A stretch of 64,000 nt of DNA from Eopsaltria australis (Eukaryota > Chordata > Aves > Passeriformes > Petroicidae), in the NCBI GenBank assembly GCA_034509425.1, contig JAVTVJ010000458.1:868001-932000 (forward strand), read 5' to 3'. The notes below the pieces were generated by a model, which saw only the letters and a program-made list of their open reading frames with translations, searched no databases and was not told where the DNA came from. Positions 36,867-50,345 of the stretch are shown piece by piece. The translations under genes and the position numbers were made by a program. Positions within the stretch are counted from its first letter, which is position 1. Every line of letters begins with the position of its first letter.

Positions 36867-39619
36867 CCCCTGGCCTCGCTCCTGTCCCGGGTGGAATTCC
36901 TGTCCCAGCTGGGGACCAGCCACAGCAGAGCTGAGCAGGATGAGGAGGGGGGGACTCATCTCCAGTGATATTCCCCCAGTTCAGGCAAAGTTTGTTACTA
37001 GGACTGGCACAAACCCCTGCTCCCTGAGACCAGGGACAGGACGGTGGCAATGGGACACCCTGCACAGGCTGGCACTCCCAGCAGATTATTCTGACAGCAG
37101 CCTGCCCTTGAGTGAAACAGAAGCAAATCCCAGTGCAAACAAGATCTCAAAGAATATCTGTGGACAGAAGCCAAAGAGCAAGGACAATTTTCCAGCACCC
37201 TAGAATCTATTGCTTTAATTTGTCTATACAGCTATATAAAACTAGCAATTTATCTTGTCTTTTCCTGAGCAGCCTTTTATAAAGCAAATCAAATATTCTC
37301 ACAAGTGCCATTCCAGTATCATTTCTGAATGGGAAGCTCGGGTCTTCTTAGTATAATTTGATAGTGTGTGATATAATTGGCCCCTGGCTGATATCTTCAT
37401 TTATTTCATACATTTTCAGATTCACATCAATACTGAAATCTGGCACAACCTCTGTCCTCCTGAGGAAGAGAGCTTGTAACATAAACCTGGAGGAAGAAAA
37501 AGTAAATTATCCAAAGTAGGTGTGCCCTGAACCAAAAGTTCTCCATAATTTTGGGTGTCTCTTTCCACACCCCATGCTGCTGGATGCACCTTCTGAGCTG
37601 CAGCTCTGTTTAAAAGTCTGACAGAGGGAAGATACTTGGGTTAGCACCTATGCACTAAATCTGTAATACATGATTCCCAAAAAAAAAAAATAAAGACTTC
37701 ACTGGATGAGCACTAAAGTAATTAAAGCCTATGAAAGTGATCCTTACTGCACCATAGGGAGGATATACCCAGACAGGACTCTATTGAATCCCCATCACCT
37801 CAACTGGAAGCACAATAATGCAGATCCACCGCCTCCTCTAAAAAAGGTTCTCTGAGCTTTCTTATGACTGACTGTAAAAGAGACTCACTGGGATGTCATA
37901 AAACAATTCTTTGTTTATTTACAGGTATGAAAATATAGCCCCCAGTCACAACCTGTCAGATTTTACAGAGTGTCACAAACCCTAGAATATATGCCCAGTT
38001 TAAACATGTAAAATACAGATGACTCAGTTCAAATGATGCCCCAAGGGCCTCTGTGTTGTAAAGTTGGCACGTTTGAATTATAGAAAAACCAAAGTGTCCA
38101 GAGCTAATTAAATCCATTCATCCTGCATTTTAAATTTCAGACAGATCTGTAATGAAAATTTATTTCAATTTCTTCCTGATACTTATTCCAAATCTTTCTA
38201 TGGCTCTCCTAAATGACCAGATGTTTAGCAAATCCTGGATCTGCTAACTGGGAAGGGCTTTGTGGTGCTGGGAGCTCTGATTTTTAACAAGAATAACCAT
38301 GATTCTCCAACAGTGACAATATGTGAAACTGAGAAAAAGCAGCTCTGTGAAGTTATCCTGGTGAATGAGGTGGATTAGAGCACACAGGGACTCCTCCATC
38401 TCCTGGGTTTGGGTTGTGAGGGAGCTGCAGCACTCACTGGATACAGCTCTGCTCAGGAGGATGAAGAGAACTGGATTTATGCAACCTATTTGTTCTGTAG
38501 CACCGCAGGCATGAGGCTGGAGGACCCTGAGGGTCAGACCCACACTGCTGGACACCCAGTGGGCATTCAGGACACATTCAGCACCCTCAACCCACAGCAA
38601 AGCTTTCAGCAGCTCACATCATCAGACCAGCCCTGGTTCCTCCAGGTCCCTGCTCTAGAACCAGCACCAAGAGCCTGGGGAGCCCTGGCTGCATCCATCA
38701 CTCTGCTGGCATTACAAAGCTGGAAACTGAAATTATGGGCTGGATCCAGGACTCCTGGGGCTTCCCCACTGCAGGGCTGGAAGCCTGGAAGTTCTGGGCT
38801 GGGTTCCCAGGGCCTGCATGGCTCAACAGCCACCAGGCACAGATCCTCAGAGCCCTGCAGCTGCTCAGGAAAATTCATATTTGGAGAAACAGAGAAACTG
38901 AAACACACCAAAAAAACCAATTTTACAGAGCAGCTGGGGTATGGAAAGAGTGCACATTTGGAAACATTGTGTTTTATTTCCTGAGTTTGGGGAACAGGGG
39001 TTGTTTTGCTTTTAGCTTGAGTTTCATTTAATCCCTCATTCAAAGAAACAGAAGCATAAAAAATGCTTTAGGTTGGTCTCCCAAAGAGCAAAATCTCCCA
39101 TTTTCTTAAAATACCCAAAACATGACTCACAGGATGAAAAAAAAATTGTGACAGCCCTGATAAAGAATAGATGAGACAAAGCGGAAAAACAGACACCAGT
39201 TCAGGAAAAAGCTCCCAAAACAATTGTGACATGAGATCTGTGCTCCCTAAAGTTACACAACAGCTAAGCAGACAAGGAGACACCAGGAATGTGCATCTCT
39301 GCCTGGATTCTATGGCTTGCAGAGATAAATCATCAATTTGTCCAGGCTTCAGGCACTGCCACTGCACCTGGATGCAGATCCAGAGCTCTGCAGGACATTG
39401 AGAAAGCTCAGAGATTCACCAACCTCAGGACTGGCAGCAATTTCTTCCCTGAGTTACTCCTTCTACTTCAGGAATTATTCCAGTTGTGTCCGATCCATCT
39501 CTCACCACTTTTAATTTGATGCCTGTAGCCTCCTTTCTATGAAAGAAAGACACCAAAAAGAAGTAGGTAGGCACGTTTAAGCAAGAACGCACAATTTCCC
39601 AAGACCAATCTCTATTATT

Positions 39620-40060
39620 TGCATGTTTGTGTTCATCATGATTAAGTCTTAATCAGTATTTGGGACTACAGCCTTAATCGTATTTTCCCCCATTATATAA
39701 ATGATGAATGACAAATAGTCACAGGACTAAAAAGTGAATCAAATCTGTTGAGCAATGACAGGTGGGGATTGACTTTTGTTGTGACAAATGAGATTTGCAG
39801 TCGTGACTCTGACCTGGCCATTATGATGTCATTAATTAGTGAAATTCCAGGCAAATGACTCCAACCCAAAGGTCAGAAAAGTGCTTATCGCTGGTGTAAC
39901 TTCCTGCTGCAGAGCACTCAAAAGAGTTAAATGGCTCTGTACACGTGCATGGCTTTTATTTGTAATTTATTCATTATTTTGCATTAATCACTGACATCCT
40001 GACACCTAATTAGTAACACTCACAGGTAACGTGGGGTGAGAACCACCATACCTATTTTAA
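39620..40060. promoter_or_regulatory. Candidate conserved regulatory element, homeodomain-rich
   Basis: A dense run of developmental transcription-factor words lies in a repeat-free block. TGACAGGTGG at 39756-39765 joins a TALE (MEIS/PREP) core to a CAGGTG E-box. TGATGTCATTAATTAG at 39824-39839 carries a TAATTA homeodomain core. AAAGGTCA near 39869 is a nuclear-receptor half site, and CCTAATTAG lies near 40006. CpGs are present at about 39679, 39802, 39889, 39943 and 40029. No open frame of note crosses it. This is one of the two best enhancer candidates. Family motif knowledge is established, but occupancy and conservation are inference. Confidence 0.38.
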
Positions 40061-43000
40061 TAATCAAAGTTGAGACAGCAAGCTAAAATCAGGCCTTCAG
40101 AACGAAGAGTGACAGGCAGTATTTAATTAGTTTCATCTGTACATACTCCATTCCTTTCACTACACACAGTTCAGGCTCACTCAAAGTCAAACAGAAATTA
40201 AAGGAAAAAAGCTTTCAAAGATACTTCATGGAAATGCTACAAGATTCCATTAATATATGAATAGTGTAATTTATCTCCTATGGCTTAGGAAATACTATGG
40301 AATTCTGTCACCAGCTCTCTGCAGAAATCACTGACATCATTTTTGGCTCCAAAAAGCATTGCTGCCATCAACATGCTAAGCCACAACTTGAGGATCTAGG
40401 AGTGAACCTGAGCATTTGGAAGATTTCTAAAGACTAGGCCCTCTCCCTTGTTCAGATGATGTTTCAGGGTAGTACTTACCTAATTAGAAATTAATTTCAC
40501 ACGAAACCATTTTTTTTTCTTGGCTAATTAATGACAAATCAATCAAGGAGATTTACCTGGAAAAACACATTTCCTATCTATCTTTTCATCCTGTGTTGCT
40601 TTCCTTTTGTGTTGTTTTGTTGTGATGTGAAGTCCTTCTTTTAATCTGGAAAGAAAAAAAATTCAAATCATTCAACTTGAACAAAATTTTTTTTGTTTTT
40701 GTTTTTTTTTGTTTTCTCAAATATCACTTTCTCCAATTTTTCTCAAGGTTCAGGTCATTTTTGGACTATTTGCTTTTATTTTGCTTCAGCCAAGAAGCCT
40801 CAGTCATTCACAGAGTTCCAGTGCTTTGTAATTTCCACACAAAGCTTTGTTTCCCCCAGACAGATTTAAGTTTTTTAAGGAGTGCCAGGGATTTTTCACC
40901 AGGAGGTTTCATCCAAATGGATTCAGTTGCGATCTTGCAAACACTCAACATTATAGACTTCATCTGTTGCTGTATCCAGAACATATAAACTGAAGTTAAA
41001 TTTCTGACTGGGGCATTTCATGAAAAGAAAAATCCTGATTCCATGCAGACAGGCCCTCATTTTTGATAGGGAATTTAATAGGGATTTGTTCTTTTATTTG
41101 GATCACTCACAACACCCTGTTCCTAAGCAACAGCACGTGGTGGAAGACTTTGACACAGAAGAAACAACAATCAGTAGGACAATGAAAATCAGAAAGAAGC
41201 AGCAAAATCAGATTTAGTTTGTTTGAGGGTTTTTTGCCTCACCCACATCCTCCAAGCCTTCTCCTCAAGATGGAAGGTGGGAAAAGTTGTGCTGCTCTGG
41301 AATTGAATTTATTTTTATTATTTATGGCAGCAACAAATCCAAAATAATTTCACGACACTACTTAACATATAATCAGAATATATAATCTCCAAAGAATGAA
41401 AAAAAACCCAAAATGATAAGAAAATAAATAATCACATACCTTGAGACTATTATGAATTCAATATGTAAAGGGTTTGGAAAAAATAATACTTGCCAGTGGT
41501 GCAAAATTAATCATAATAGGTATTTAAAACAAGGTAAATTCTAAACTGCACCACTTCTAGGTTGTCATTTGGAGCGTTTTAGCCACCTGCTTTAGAGAGT
41601 TCCTACAATGGGAAGCACCCTCACATCTGCCTTTTTTCTGATGCCATTTATCCTCCTTTTCCTCAGCAGCTCATGCCAGACTCCAGTGGTGCAGAATGAC
41701 TGGAAATTTTTTCTCCTCCTGTGAACAAGTGAAGCATCCATCTCAAACAGCAAAGATATCCCCACTCCCTCCCACCCAACTGAACAGAGAGGCACCAGTT
41801 CCACATGTTCTGGTCAAGACATTTGGATGCAGATGAAGGTGAACGTGCAAATGGCTGGAAATGACTTTGGATCCACATTTACACAATGTTGTGCAAAGTA
41901 AAGCCACATAATCTGTCTTCTCTCATGATAAAACCCAAAAAATTCCAAGAATTATTGTTATTTTTGCTCCAGCAAACAAAGGTGTTCTCTGACAGCACAG
42001 TTTAAAGTGACAGCAGTGCCTAATTGAGCTGATAACACGGGAAGATTGCCAGCTGTGTTTTTGGAAGATCTGAAGAATTGATGGATATTCCAAGTCCACC
42101 CTGGAATTCCATCACTCCAGAAGATGGTGGCACTCCATACACAGTCAATTACACAAATGGATGGATGTTAATACATGCCATGTATCTAAATATGAAATAG
42201 ATTCCTATATAAAGATATTTGAGGGAAAATTTAAAATGTTATGTTGGTGGTTTAGACTATTAGGGGGCTTGAAGTGCTCTGAAAAAATATGAAACACATA
42301 AACACTTGTAAAAGGGAGCTCATGCACTGAAACAAAGAGGTAAGAGAAACAAAGGCTGGGAGAATGAAAAAACTACAGGACGCAGCAAAGACCACTCAAA
42401 ACACTTTTAACACTTCTTGAAGCATCTGAGGATCTTTAGTCCACTCATTTATTTATGATTTCTCTTCTATTGTCAGCATTAAATGAGAATCCTGCCATGA
42501 CCTTTGCCTATGAAGAAAGTCATCAATCAGAACTCACAAAAACCCCACACTGCAGAAGCAATAATGAAGTTTTTTTCTGAGGATTCACAGGCTCTGCTTT
42601 GTAAAGAGCCTCGAGTGTTAATACAGAAACCTTATTTTACAGCTTATCACCTCTGATGTTCCAGTTAACCAAAGCAACAGCTCATTATTCAAAGGAATAA
42701 AGCTCAGCTCTTATTCCTCTCTGCTGCCCACCTGACCTACTTGCTACACTCACCACATCAGGTACCTTGCAAGTGGAGATTATGTTTAAACTTTATACTT
42801 CTGCTGTATAAAATAAACTTTTATTTGCTCAACGTATTTATATATGCCATATTTCTCTTTATAGGAGAAAGTTTCAATGATTATTGGAAATGTATTGCAG
42901 TTATTCCCCTGTGCTCAGAAACAAGCTGAATGTGTTATCAGCTGTGCTGAGTTTTATTCAGAAGTGGATGGAACATATGAACCCTTTCTTGCTTTAGAGT

Positions 43001-44858
43001 TGCAACATCATTGTGACTTCTGGATGTTTTCATTCTTCCTGCGGTATCTCTATTTTATTTTTTTTTACAATAACCTGTATTCTTGGCAGGAGTTGTGAAT
43101 CCCTATCTGATGGCAGCAAATGTATGCTGTAGCTCAGGTGCAGGGGTTCCTTTTTGAGAGAAACCCATTGTGAGGTTCACTCCACAGGCTGGACTTTTGT
43201 GCAGTTTGCTCTGTAGACAATACAAAATGCTGCTTTTTGCTCCTGATTTGAACAGCCAGGGAAGAAAGAAAGGGAAGTGTTTGATTACTGTCCAGCAGGC
43301 TGTTTGCTATTCCTGCCTCCCAATCACAAAACACCCCGTGGATCTGCCTTCAGCTGCTGCATGAATACAAGAATCTAGAAATACCCATTAAAACTTGGCA
43401 GCTATGCATGACATACTAAAAAGGATCTGATTTCTAAGAGAGCAACTCAGACTCCATGACAAGAATGGATAGAGCACCACAGAAATGGCTCAGAATGATA
43501 CAGAACCAATATGCTGGAAAGGAAATGGAAAAAATGAATAAAAAATACGTAACAGAATGTGTGAACAGTTAGGGGAAAGAGAATCTCCAAGTTTCCTGGG
43601 TAGGTGGTGGAGGGAAAGTGTAGGGGATGCTGATTTCAGAAATACAGCAAGAATCACTATTGTATATGGACTTTTCAGATGGCAGATCAGTGTTTTGTTT
43701 AACAGTCCAAAGATAGGTCCCAAAAGGACTCAGGAATGTAGTAAACATCAATTATTTTTATCTTCTCTAAGTAATTATAAGTTACTATTCTCCTTTTATG
43801 AATTAATAAAATGCACTATAATTTACAATTTAAATTCATGGGATAACATGAAGATACCTGCAGTCACCCTAACCAAATTTATTTAAATCCACAGCTGAAG
43901 AGCACAGCTTAAAAAACTGAAGAGTTTAAATTTTTCTCTTACTTCAACTTTTCTCACCAGTTCATTTACCTTGAAACAAGAACTGAAACACAATTACATC
44001 ATATCCTCCACACCAATTGAACTTTATTTTATTCCTGAGCCTTAATACTGTATTATAGCATTATTATATTAATAGTGTAGTACACAGGAATGGAAAAACA
44101 CTCCCACAGTGTCTCAGCTGATCCTTGTCATTGCCTTACCCTTACCAGAGTGAACTAGTACTTCAGAAATAAAAATATTCCACTGAGTTACACCTTCAAT
44201 AAAATGCTGTTTTTATGCTGTTCTATGAACTATTTTGTACTCTTGCTTAAAATAATAACTATGCCCAGATAGTTTATGTACACAAAGGACGATTTTTTAA
44301 AACTCAACACTTTTTATCTACTCTTAGAGTCTATGTTTAAATTAATATATCATTTCTGGAAGCTCTGCTCACTAGAACTGGCAGATGCTCCATGGAAAAA
44401 TGCCATTAACAATTAACACATAATGAAGAATCAACCTGCTGGGGCACCTGGGATAAATTTCATTTTTTCAATGCATTATTATTCCACTTGAGTGAGATAA
44501 TAGATTATAATTTTAGACAAAGTGACATATGGAACATTTACAAGACTTTGCAAAAATCATTTGAGGCCCTTAACTTCCAACATTTATCACACTCCTGGAG
44601 GGGAGGGGAAGGACTTTGACAGGGAGATTTTGGTGGCCGGTTTTCTTAACAGTACACTTGAAGGCTTTTATCTCAAAGCCACTTCAGTTATGAAGTCAAA
44701 ACTCAGTTTCCAGCTCAGGCCTGGCAAAACTAACAGATTTGAGGAGATGCTCTTGTTATTCAACTTTCTCCTTCCAGTGCAAGGACTTCCTCTTGCAGTA
44801 GTCAAATAATGCCTAAATCCTGAGAGGGTATAAATACAGGATTTTGCTACGTTACTAA
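40061..44858. other. Non-coding DNA without recognised genes
   Basis: Unique AT-rich sequence. A T-rich tract lies at 40687-40717. Frames reach about 110 codons and are unrecognised. No transposon or RNA gene is seen. Confidence 0.55.
40687..40717. repeat. T-rich tract
   Basis: Runs of T broken by single G residues, similar to but shorter than the tract at 24.2 kb. Confidence 0.8.
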
Positions 44859-44891
44859 ATATATATATATATATATATATATCTGTGTGTG
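44859..44891. repeat. (AT)12 plus (TG)4 compound microsatellite
   Basis: Twelve uninterrupted AT dinucleotides (44859-44882) are followed after one base by four TG units (44884-44891). Such compound dinucleotide loci are usually length-polymorphic. Confidence 0.93.
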
Positions 44892-46439
44892 TAATGTCCC
44901 AAATCTTTTGGAGAGAGAAATTACTGTTCCAAACACCAATTACAATTATTTTGAAAAATATCAGGGAATAAAAAAAAAAAAAGGCATTGATTTCCAAGGG
45001 CACAGAACTTCATAAGCCACATAAGCCATCTTTAGTAAATCTTCTTCTCCTCCTTCCTCCTGCTTCCCAGAGAAGCTGTTCCCAGGTCTGGTTGCTCTGG
45101 GATGAGGAAAATGTGGCCCCCACAGTTGTGTGCAGTGATTTTAGGTACAGCCAGTCTGACCTGCTGCAATCTAGTCAGAGTTTTTCCATTTTTAGATTTG
45201 TTACCTATAATGGGAGGCTGAGCTGTTCCAAACCTGGCTGTGGTACAAAAAAGCTTTCAGACACACAGGGAGAAAGACTCAGAGAGAATCTGTAAACCAC
45301 ACTTTTAATTCTTTAATTGCCAACCTATACTTTCAGCCCTCAGTATTTATTTGCAAGAGGTACAGCAGTCTAAATGATAATTTGTGAAAAACACACAGAG
45401 CAGGGTGAAGCTTTGAAGGAAAACCCCTTTTGCTGATGAAACAACAACTGTGAGACTCAAAAGTACAAGCAGGCAATGAAAGCTACACGAGTTCTCTGCA
45501 TGAGCAAGGGGAATCCAAGCTTGGGGTTGTGTTCCTGGCTCTCACCTTCCTGGCTCTGTCTCCTTCTTCACCTCAAGATGCAAATGAACATCTGCTGGGT
45601 ATTTAATCATGTCACCAGGACACTAAAAGATGGAAAAACAAGTTAAATATTCAAAATACCTGACGGACTTACAGACTTTAAAGTGATAGGAGGACATTCA
45701 CACAAAACGCCTAAATCTACTCTGCTGCCTTCAACATGGCCCAGAAGCTCTCCTGATACTGGGAATTTGGGAATGAACAGATATTTATGGACATGTTTCA
45801 CATGCAGACACCTTGTGGGTTTTGGATGGATGATGATTTGTCCTTTAACAAGTCCATGGCAAAGTTCAGTAATGTGGAAATCCAAGCACATTTCTCATTT
45901 CAGGACATCCCTACTGTGGGTGCTTTTCCTTTCCTGCTTTTCCTAATGATTTTCCCTTGCACAGCCACATTCCTCTTGGAATGATGCTGAAGCTTTGTTT
46001 CTGTTTTTTCTCATTTTTAATAGGCTGGTTGTGTTTCTCAGGATGATTTTGTGAATCCTACAACATCTAGGAAGGCTAAGGACAAACTGTGAGGATTAGA
46101 CAGTTTGGAGATTTTCTGTCGGCTTATTAGGAACAGTGAGTTTGATCTAAATGAGTTTTCTGCATTCTCCCTTTATTTTTCTCCCTATAATCTCTCTTAC
46201 TCACACGTATTTCACATATGAAAAGAAAAAGCCCAACAAAAGAAAGAAATGTTAAATCATTGTTCTGCTTTAAATTCTCAATCCCCTGAGTGGTTCCCAA
46301 CCCACAAGTGCTTCTTTATTCCTTTCATTCCAATTACCATTTAACCATCAAACAAAATAACCAGCAAAGAAAATCAGTTATGCAATACATGGCATTCCCC
46401 TGGAAATATTAAGTAGTTTTTACAATAGGTTATTTGACA

Positions 46440-46640
46440 ATGCTGAGAAACAGATAGAAGCAATTAACATCAAATTGTTACTTTCCTCCGAAGGAAAATA
46501 TTTGTTTAATTCCACCATTGAAATGAAAAGAGAAATTTAATTACAGCAGTGTTTTCTAACTGCCTGTCCAGACTAACAAAAGCACAATCATATCTCTCTG
46601 GAGTCCTATTCAATATTAATGTGGAACGTAGGTGAGTTGG
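46440..46640. promoter_or_regulatory. Possible conserved regulatory element
   Basis: Complex sequence with homeodomain-like AATTAA/TTTAATTA words and two CpGs. No repeat or frame is present. The support is weak and the block is listed so that it can be compared with alignments. Confidence 0.15.
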
Positions 46641-46872
46641 TGGAAGAACATCACAGGATGCCAACTGTCACCTTCCTCTCATTCAGAGAAACACCAGCAC
46701 ACAGGAATTTCAGCTCTGTAAACCATGATCACTTATTTTTAAATAAACACATAACTATCAGAGAATGAGAAAATGGAAATATTCATTCTCCCATATTTTA
46801 CATTTGAGCTGAAAGTTTAGTACATGCTTGGTCTGCAAGAGCCCACACTGCAGTTTTCCATACTCTACTGCT

Positions 46873-46930
46873 AAGATTGTACCAAAATTAAGAATTGTAC
46901 CAAATTTAGAATTAAGATTGGACCAAATGT
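46873..46930. repeat. Triplicated AAGATTGTACCAAA-like unit
   Basis: Three imperfect copies of a 17-18-base unit of the form AAGATTGTACCAAAATT start at 46873, 46890 and 46914. A six-base spacer separates the second and third. It is a local tandem expansion with some divergence. Confidence 0.75.
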
Positions 46931-47832
46931 GATTTTCACCAAGACACGGCTGGAAAATCAGGACTATTACCAATAATCCTTGAAAAACATGGCAGCAAGA
47001 ACAGGAAACTCTTGTTTTAGCCTGCAGTGAATAAGAAATAGCTGCTCAAAGTCTGGTCCATCATCTGGTGCTTAAAGGAAACCACACACAAGCCCTGAGC
47101 TCAGTGGGACCCTCAGGGACAACTCTGGGCTGTGGGACTCGAGCACATGAGCAGCAGTGACAGTGACAATGGTCATAATTTGGCAGCACAGCACCTTTTA
47201 AAACCTATTTTAAAATTAGGAGCAGCAACACCACAGGTGTGACAGTAGCTAGGCCTCCCCTTCTTGCTTTTCATTTTGATCTTGCTGTCATTTATTTGTA
47301 TTTACACAGAGCAGGTAATTAATTCACAGTGCCTGTTCATTGTGGGGTTGCATTTCCTTACACACTGAATAACAACACAGAGACGGATGGGAAAACTACA
47401 AAGGGAGAAAAACCAAACAGAAATAGGTTATGAATCTTAAAATTCTTGTGTACTGAGAGAACAAAGAATGAAAGTTGATTTAATATAAGGAATGGGATTT
47501 CTACAGACAATTCAGAACCACAACATTCACAAAGGTGTCTTTCAATGAGAGTAGTGGAGTATTCATCCCAGGGCTTGATAAATCCAACTTTTATTGTACT
47601 TCAGAATTTGACTGAAGCCAGCAGCTTATCACCATTAGATAATATAATACAGGAAAAAACCAGGAACACATTAAAGAGCCAGTTCAGTTATAACTGCAGC
47701 TGCTTCCTGTAAACTCCATCTTTTGAATAATAAAATTACTGGGCAATTAAAAGCAATTGCCACTTCTGTTTTCCTACTGATAAACATTCCAAAAGCCTCA
47801 GAACCACAGCTTTTTCCTGTTTATAGGAGGGC

Positions 47833-47856
47833 TCACCACCATCATCATCACCATCC
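47833..47856. repeat. Short (CAC/CAT)n trinucleotide run
   Basis: CACCACCATCATCATCACCATC is an imperfect trinucleotide repeat. It would read as histidines in one frame, but there is no coding context. Confidence 0.8.
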
Positions 47857-48360
47857 AGCAAACTGCTCTGTGTGGGCCATGCTGGATTTGCAATGTGAGC
47901 TAAAAAAAGCAGTGGTTAAAGAGAAAATAATCCACTCTGGTAAAGCACAGTGCCACAAACACCCTGCCCCACTGAGAAGGCTCATAAAACACTCGTGGTG
48001 TGTTTGCAGTGGGGCCTCTTGGCAAATTCCAGTGCCAAATACAGTGCATGTTCAGAGTGAAACTGCTCTGAGTAATGGTACATGGCTGGGCAAAACCACT
48101 CACTTCCAAAAGCCACTTTGGTGCTTTGGGGTGTTTTATAATCTTGAGATATATTGTTCATTTTTCCTTGCCTTTATAGAGGGAACTATAACCAGGCACT
48201 GTGCTGGCTCTGGGAGGCCCCAGGCACCAGCTCAACATCCTCCCCCTGAGCTCGCCAGCCTGCAGCTCTGGTTTAGCTCAGGGACTGCTCCCTAAGGACC
48301 ACTTGGCTCTGAACTCGTGGCTGGAGGGGGGTTGTGCCCCTGGGGGCTCAGACACCCAGA

Positions 48361-48456
48361 ACCAGCAGCTGCAGTGCCAGGGGTGCAGGGAGCAGGCTCA
48401 GGATATCCCAGGTACCAGCAGCTCCAGTGCCAGGGGTGCAGGGAGCAGACTCTGGG
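48361..48456. repeat. 53-base tandem duplication, G+C-rich
   Basis: The block beginning ACCAGCAGCT and containing AGTGCCAGGGGTGCAGGGAG occurs at 48361 and again at 48414. The first about 42 bases of each copy are almost identical (three or four differences). The second copy ends near 48456. It lies in a G+C-rich patch and is probably a minisatellite seed. Confidence 0.88.
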
Positions 48457-50104
48457 GAGGTGCAGGTTGCACACTTAGATGTGTGTGCATAATATTCATA
48501 TCCTGACTCCCAGAATTGCAGCCTGGTCAGTCAGAGAAGGGAGCAGGATGAAGCTTTTGGTCCTGTTTGTGTACGAGGAGTGAGTGTGAGGGTGTGGAGT
48601 TGCTCAGAGAGGTGTGTGCACCTGCTACAAACACATGTCCAGTCTCACCCACAGAATCTCCATCAGTAATTAAGTTCAGCTTCTTTTTTTTTACATATTT
48701 ACTTGTTCAATAACACTTTCTGCCCTTTAAAGCAAATATAATTTGCAAGAAGTTCTGAACTTCTATCTCCTATGCATAAATTATTTGCTGCTATGCTGAA
48801 ATGGAACAGGGCAGGATTTTCACAGGCCAGCTGGAAATCGTGTGATTTACCTGAGAGAACACATGCAAGTTACAGTGATCAGCTGTCATCAGCTCAGTGA
48901 CAAAACCTCTTCATCAGCACAGGCTCCAATAGAGTGGATGTGTTAAATTCTGTCACCTGCAGTGGGATGAAAGGTAATGCAAAATTTATTAGTACTAGAC
49001 AAAAATAGCGAATATTTGGATAAAAGTTTCAGTGTAAATGGCATAGAAAAGACTTGCTTTCCCCTTCCATTTCATATTGTAATGAATATTTAAAATTTTC
49101 AACAACATTTTCCAACCGATGTAACTTTTCAAACTTAAAATGTGATTCAAAATACAGAATGAAGGTAGTGCAGGATGATAGGGCTCTACTCTGATCATGG
49201 TAAATTCGATGACCAATTGATTGATTGAGATAAATGAGGAGCAAAAGCAAACAAAATAGTTTGAGGTGATAGTCAACTGATCACAAAAAAATTCAAATAA
49301 ATCACACACTTTTGGGGAAACATCTAGTGGAATGACATTTGCAGCTGTTTATGGGAAGTGATCCACTGAATGTTTCAAAGTTCTTTACCCTCTGCTCTAA
49401 CATCACACCAGACTTTGAGGTTCAGTATACACAAAAATAAATGATTATTCAGACCTTGTAACAAAACAAGAAGGATTTTCTCCAAGAGTCTTAGCAGCTA
49501 AAAATTTGTAGAACACCTTGAAATTAAAAAGAAATAGGAAATACAAGACAAGCTGCCTCTCTGCAGTGTTACAAGGCAGATCTTTCTGCCAGGAATATGC
49601 TGTGGGTGGGAAGGGCTGGCATCCATCACACAAAGGCTGATGCAGTTCCTTTAAAAGAGGGAAGAGATTCTGCAATCCTGTCCTCTCTCCTCTCCCCAGG
49701 CTCCCAGGGCACTTCTGCTCCGTGCTTCTCACATTCTCCTGCAGGGAGCTGCACTTTTCAGGATCAGGGCAGGATTCAGGCACACACACCTGACACATGA
49801 AAGGTACTCTGCATCTCCAGTTCCAACCTGCACATTTCAGACAGATGGGAGCAGAGGGACTGACAGAGGTATCTGACCAACATCAGAAAGTAAGAAAAGC
49901 AATAATGCTGGAGTGTGAAGTGCACATTGCAGGGTGAGCAGAGGCCACACAAGTGACTGATTTCTATACACAGAGAAACATTCCTGCTGTATTGCCCATT
50001 TCAAAGCTGCAGCTCTTATCTTCACTTACAGCTAATCTGCTAAAAAAACACCAAAGAAGTGTTTGGGAGTAAAAACCACTGAATGCTCCAGTCATTTTAC
50101 AAGC

Positions 50105-50345
50105 AACATTTAATTTTACTGTGTTGCCGTGTTAAGCTGAGCAATGGAAGGAAACACAATCAAATGCTCATTGTATTTAAAGAGCTTCACAAAGATCAAT
50201 TATCTTTATATGGATAAGGAGCTGCTATCGATTTCAGCAGTGTTATTCAAATTCCATTTAAGCAATGAATTGCCCTGCTTTTTTATCAGCAAGAGGAATG
50301 CATTAGAGTGGTGCAACCCAATCCTTAACACTGCTCAGGCAAGCA
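50105..50345. promoter_or_regulatory. Possible conserved regulatory element
   Basis: Complex AT-rich sequence with GATCAATTATCTTTATATGG (50193-50212) combining homeodomain-like and GATA-type words, and a CpG-containing CTATCGATTTC at 50225. No repeat or long frame is present. Weak compositional support only. Confidence 0.18.

Larger units (their letters stand above)
33656..39619. other. Non-coding DNA without recognised genes
   Basis: Mostly AT-rich unique DNA, with G+C-rich islands at 36.7-37.1 kb and 38.4-38.9 kb that carry the longest chance frames. Those frames (36462-36797 and 38511-38984, plus) show no known domain or splice-site context. A 12-base A run lies at 37680-37691. No transposon is recognised after the CR1 copy. 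Confidence 0.5.

Noticed and set aside
38409..38984. 191-codon plus frame
   Set aside because: It opens at TTG and the first ATG is at 38511. It resembles no family, and a 145-codon minus frame overlaps it. It lies in a stop-poor G+C-rich patch.
47723..48295. 190-codon plus frame with a histidine run
   Set aside because: The start is a non-ATG codon and the first ATG is at 47879. The His run comes from the CAC/CAT trinucleotide repeat, and the end is in a G+C-rich duplicated patch.
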